Part shown: piece by piece, positions 61,309 through 64,000 of the stretch
Layout: each line of letters opens with the position of its first letter
Position numbering within the stretch: the first letter of the stretch is position 1
Source of the DNA: Collinsella sp. AF33-16
GTDB lineage: Bacteria > Actinomycetota > Coriobacteriia > Coriobacteriales > Coriobacteriaceae
Direction: 5' to 3'
DNA: 64,000 nt
Assembly (NCBI RefSeq): GCF_003475325.1
Contig: NZ_QRQC01000006.1
Coordinates: 1 to 64,000, forward strand
Position numbers and translations under genes: made by a program
The notes under the pieces: model-generated
The model's database searches: none
What the model saw: the letters and a program-made list of their open reading frames with translations, nothing else
What the model was told of the DNA's origin: nothing

Positions 61309-62319
61309 ATGGTGAGGGGCAGCTTGATGCACGCGGCTCGGTTAGGTGCTGGGACCGCAGCGGTCATCGCCGTTTTGGGTCTGAGCGGATGCGCGTTCAA
61401 CCCGCTGTCTACGTTCACGACTCCCACGATCGACCAGATCGAGTACGAGACCGTCACGCCCACGGTGTCGGATGATGCCCTGTTCACCCCCGGTACCCTG
61501 ACGGTCGCCCTCGATACTTCCGATGCGCCGCAGGCCATGCAGGGCACCGACGGCGAGCTCACGGGGTATGCGGTCGACGCTGCCCGCGCCCTTGCAAGCC
61601 GTATGGGCCTTAAAGTTGCCTTCGTCGATGCGTCTTCTGCTGATTCCGTGCTTGGCGACAAAAAGGCCGACATCTTCATTGGCGATATCAATTCCACGGA
61701 TGATGACATCAGCACGCTTGGTACTTGCCTGTACGACGCTGCGGCAGTATTCGGAAAGACGAGCGACGGCGAGTCGCTGAGCGTTTCCACCGAAACGCTT
61801 AACACCGCTACCCTGGGCGTTCAGACCTCCTCGGCCTCGCAGGAAGCGCTCGCCAAGCAGAGCATCACGGCCAACCAAAAGACCTTCTCCAACATCAACG
61901 AGTGCTTTGAGGCACTCGAGTCCGGCGAGGTCGACTACGTGATCTGCGACTCCACGGCCGGCGGCTACCTTGCGCGCCTGATGAGCCAGGTCTCTTACGT
62001 CGGCACGCTCGAGACGCCCTCGACGCTCGGCGTCGCGGGCCTCGCGGCCAACGACGAGCTATGCCGTGCCGTGAGCGATGCCCTCGACGGTATCACGGTC
62101 GATGGCACGCTCGAGGCGGTCCACTCCGTCTGGTACGGCACGATGCCCTATGACCTCACCACCAAGACGGTCTCGGGCGCCGACGTGCAGCCGACCGACA
62201 CCGGATCCAGCGAGTCCGCATCCTCCGATTCGAGCAGCGATGGTGCATCCTCCGAGGATAAATCGTCCAGCCAGGAGGGCACTATCACCGACGACGACAT
62301 TAACAAGCTCAATAGCTAG
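61309..62319 (+). CDS. Lipoprotein solute-binding protein, family 3 type
   Basis: A 336-aa protein with a signal peptide and lipobox LSGC (residues 24-27), so it is anchored outside the membrane. The body has LTGYAVDAARALASRMGLKV and GDINSTDD segments of the periplasmic-binding-protein fold for amino acids. The C-terminus is a Ser/Asp/Glu-rich tail ending TITDDDINKLNS. AAGGCAGGG precedes ATG at 61309; ATG at 61327 with GAGGGG is an equal choice. No ABC permease or ATPase is adjacent, so it may act alone or with a distant transporter. Confidence 0.82.
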   Translation: MVRGSLMHAARLGAGTAAVIAVLGLSGCAFNPLSTFTTPTIDQIEYETVTPTVSDDALFTPGTLTVALDTSDAPQAMQGTDGELTGYAVDAARALASRMGLKVAFVDASSADSVLGDKKADIFIGDINSTDDDISTLGTCLYDAAAVFGKTSDGESLSVSTETLNTATLGVQTSSASQEALAKQSITANQKTFSNINECFEALESGEVDYVICDSTAGGYLARLMSQVSYVGTLETPSTLGVAGLAANDELCRAVSDALDGITVDGTLEAVHSVWYGTMPYDLTTKTVSGADVQPTDTGSSESASSDSSSDGASSEDKSSSQEGTITDDDINKLNS

Positions 62320-62385
62320 TTATTGCTAGGGGTGGCGTCTCCTATGCGCTAGGAGGGACGCCTCTTCACGGTTTCAACACGCATC

Positions 62386-62419
62386 GCCGGGCTCTCCCAA
62401 CAGGGGAGCCCGGCTTTTT
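62386..62419 (+). terminator. Terminator of the lipoprotein gene
   Basis: GCCGGGCTCTCCC and GGGGAGCCCGGC arms with a tetraloop and five T's. An earlier hairpin GGCGTC..CCTA/TAGG..GACGCC lies at about 62334-62362. Confidence 0.85.
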
Positions 62420-62636
62420 CGTTTCCATAAAACCAGCAGGTCAAAGACATTTTTTAGGTGCAAAACCAAAGTCGCCGTCGCTCTTCCATAGCGCACTTTG
62501 CCACAGAAAAGTGCGAGACTTCGGTATGCGGTATCAAGCAGTCGTTATTCGGGTCTTTAGGAATCCGCGTGATTAAATGCACGGCAATGGGTACATAGCC
62601 AGTACAGTAAGTCCCCGAGGCAGATTGGAGCCACGT
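62420..62636. other. Upstream region of hpf
   Basis: Gene-free. A hairpin CGCACTTT/AAAGTGCG lies near 62491-62514. A TACAGT near 62602 could be the -10 element of hpf, without a clear -35. Confidence 0.4.
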
Positions 62637-63221
62637 ATGGATATCAAGGTTTCTGGACGCAAGACGACGGTAACCGATGCTCTGCGTGCGCATGTGGATG
62701 AGAAGATCGGCGAGGCGCTCAAGGTTTTCGATATCGAGCCCATGACGGTCGACGTTGTACTTCGTTATGAGAAGAACCCCTCGAACCCCAACCCGGCAAT
62801 CGTCGAGGTTACGGTTCGTGCCCGCGGTTCGGTAATTCGCGTTGCCGAGCACGGTGCAGATATGTACGCCGCCATCGACCTCTCTGCCGATAAGGTCACC
62901 CGCCAGCTGCGTAAGTTCAAGACCAAGGTCGTGGACAACCGCCAGGGCGGTGCCAGCGCCGCGGATGTCGCGCCGGTCGAGCGCGTCGAGGATCTGGCCG
63001 ACCTGCTGCTGCCCGAGGAGGAGGACGACCTGCTCGTCCGCGAGAAGGTTATCGACGTCACCCCGATGACTGAGGAGCAGGCGCTGGTGCAGACCGATCT
63101 GCTGGGCCACGACTTCTACGTGTTCGAGAACGCGACGACCGGTCTCATCAATGTGGTGTATCACCGTAAGAATGGTGGATATGGCATCATCAAGCCCCGC
63201 ATCGAAACACTTGACGAGTAA
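62637..63221 (+). CDS. hpf: Long-form ribosome hibernation promotion factor
   Basis: A 194-aa protein. The N-terminal ribosome-binding domain (MDIKVSGRKTTVTDALRAHVDEKI...) blocks the decoding centre; the C-terminal dimerisation domain (VREKVIDVTPMTEEQALVQTDLLGHDFYVFENATTGLINVVYHRKNG) joins two 70S particles into 100S. The two are separated by an acidic linker. GGAG before ATG at 62637 sets the start. Confidence 0.94.
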   Translation: MDIKVSGRKTTVTDALRAHVDEKIGEALKVFDIEPMTVDVVLRYEKNPSNPNPAIVEVTVRARGSVIRVAEHGADMYAAIDLSADKVTRQLRKFKTKVVDNRQGGASAADVAPVERVEDLADLLLPEEEDDLLVREKVIDVTPMTEEQALVQTDLLGHDFYVFENATTGLINVVYHRKNGGYGIIKPRIETLDE

Positions 63222-63250
63222 AATACGTTAACTTGCATGAGTTAACGGTT

Positions 63251-63283
63251 GGCGGCCATCCCATGCGGGTGGCCGCCTTTTTA
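63251..63283 (+). terminator. Terminator of hpf
   Basis: GGCGGCCA and TGGCCGCC arms with an inner CCCATGCGGG loop, followed by TTTTT. It is about 18 bp before the next start. Confidence 0.85.
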
Positions 63284-63300
63284 CGTAAGGAGTCGCTTTG

Positions 63301-64000
63301 ATGGACAAGGCCGCATCCGCCGGTCATTCGGACCGTTGCCGCATCGTCGTCGATACCTGCTGCGACTTTAGCCCCGAGGTCGCCGCGAACCTCGATGTCG
63401 ATATCTTGGGTTTCCCCTTCATTATCGATGGCGAGGAGCGCACGGATGACATCTGGTCGAGCATCACACCCAAGGAGTTCTACGACCGCATGCGCGCCGG
63501 TGCCCGCGTGTCCACCTCGGCTGTGTCGCTCGGTCGCTATATCGAGTTCTTTACCGAGTGCGCCAAAGAGGGTACGCCCACGGTCTACCTGTGCTTTACC
63601 TCGGCGCTGTCGTCGAGCTACAACTCCGCGTGCCAGGCGGCGGACGCCGTGCGCGCCGAGTATCCCAACTTTGAGCTGTACGTGGTCGACAACGCTCTGC
63701 CCTGCGCGACCGGCGAGCTCCTGGCGCTCGAGGCCGTGCGCCAGCGCTCAGCGGGACTCACCGCCAAGCAGCTGGTCGACTGGGCAAACGAGGCCAAGAC
63801 CTATGTCCACGGCTACTTTACGCTCGAGAGCTTTGACGCGCTGGCTGCAGGCGGCCGCATTCCGCCCGCGGCGGCACAGCTCACGGCAAAGCTCGACGTC
63901 AAGCCCGAGCTCTCCTACGACCTTGCCGGCTCGCTGTCGCTGATCGGCGTCAACCGCGGCCGCAAGAAGGCGCTCAAGTCCATCCTCAAGTCGTTCCGTG
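63301..64000 (+). CDS. DegV-family fatty-acid-binding protein, partial
   Basis: The gene runs off the window; 233 codons are visible from ATG at 63301, which follows AAGGAG. The translation begins MDKAASAGHSDRCRIVVDTC and includes the family features VDTCCDFSPE, STSAVS, FTSALSSSYNSA and an AAGGRIP loop. DegV proteins bind a fatty acid; FakB members present it to the kinase FakA. No FakA gene is visible. Confidence 0.9.
   Translation, partial: MDKAASAGHSDRCRIVVDTCCDFSPEVAANLDVDILGFPFIIDGEERTDDIWSSITPKEFYDRMRAGARVSTSAVSLGRYIEFFTECAKEGTPTVYLCFTSALSSSYNSACQAADAVRAEYPNFELYVVDNALPCATGELLALEAVRQRSAGLTAKQLVDWANEAKTYVHGYFTLESFDALAAGGRIPPAAAQLTAKLDVKPELSYDLAGSLSLIGVNRGRKKALKSILKSFR

Overview
The window looks like chromosomal DNA of a high-GC member of the Coriobacteriia, most likely Collinsella or a close relative. 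The basis is the GC-rich coding style, the tmk-holB-PSP1-comFC string, the Lac/Cel-type sugar PTS, hypA/hypB beside tatAC, and many short hairpin repeats between genes (GGGGACGTTC and AAAGGGAC types). The assignment is inference from protein resemblance, not a database match. No rRNA, tRNA or CRISPR array was recognised.

Region 1 (about 1-12,400) is accessory DNA. A three-gene cassette (minus-strand DUF6076-like gene, plus-strand small protein ending in DIAC, plus-strand membrane protein starting MNTSIQ) is present twice, and the 3' tip of a third copy survives at 6389-6436. It is followed by an unknown 205-aa protein, an orphan protein resembling parts of type I restriction M and S subunits without methyltransferase motifs, and a compact operon of a polytopic membrane protein, a 68-aa membrane peptide and a divergent ClpX-type AAA+ unfoldase. 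A 1,116-aa sortase-anchored CAP-domain coiled-coil surface protein follows at 12.5-15.9 kb.

Region 2 (16-31.4 kb) holds three overlapping or adjacent metallophosphoesterases, gluQ, a DUF2207 membrane protein, a GNAT acetyltransferase, purH, an unknown 243-aa protein, a two-component system with a BceS-like kinase, a universal stress protein, uppP and a 2-hydroxyacid dehydrogenase.

Region 3 (31.5-45 kb) holds pcrA, manA, and a beta-glycoside utilisation locus: a GntR regulator divergent from a GH1 glycosidase and PTS IIC, IIB and IIA, then a ROK kinase. ppaC and nhaA follow. The PTS genes import and phosphorylate a beta-glycoside, the GH1 enzyme cleaves the phosphorylated sugar, and the ROK kinase and manA feed the hexoses into glycolysis.

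Region 4 (45-64 kb) is mostly core: an aminotransferase, a STAS protein, tatA-tatC, hypA-hypB, topA, a zinc-ribbon membrane protein, an IS110-family element inserted in a REP-like repeat, tmk-holB-PSP1(ricT)-comFC, a possible nuclease or antitoxin-like protein, a lipoprotein solute-binding protein behind a long structured leader, hpf, and a degV gene that runs off the window.

The repeat content is distinctive. A MITE-like element with about 47-bp inverted ends and unrelated interiors occurs three times (22182-22411, 44494-44724, 60611-60827). Three roughly 100-bp composite palindromes sit just after gene ends. A REP-like hairpin family is interrupted at one site by the IS110 element, as would be expected if that element's guide RNA recognises REP sequences.
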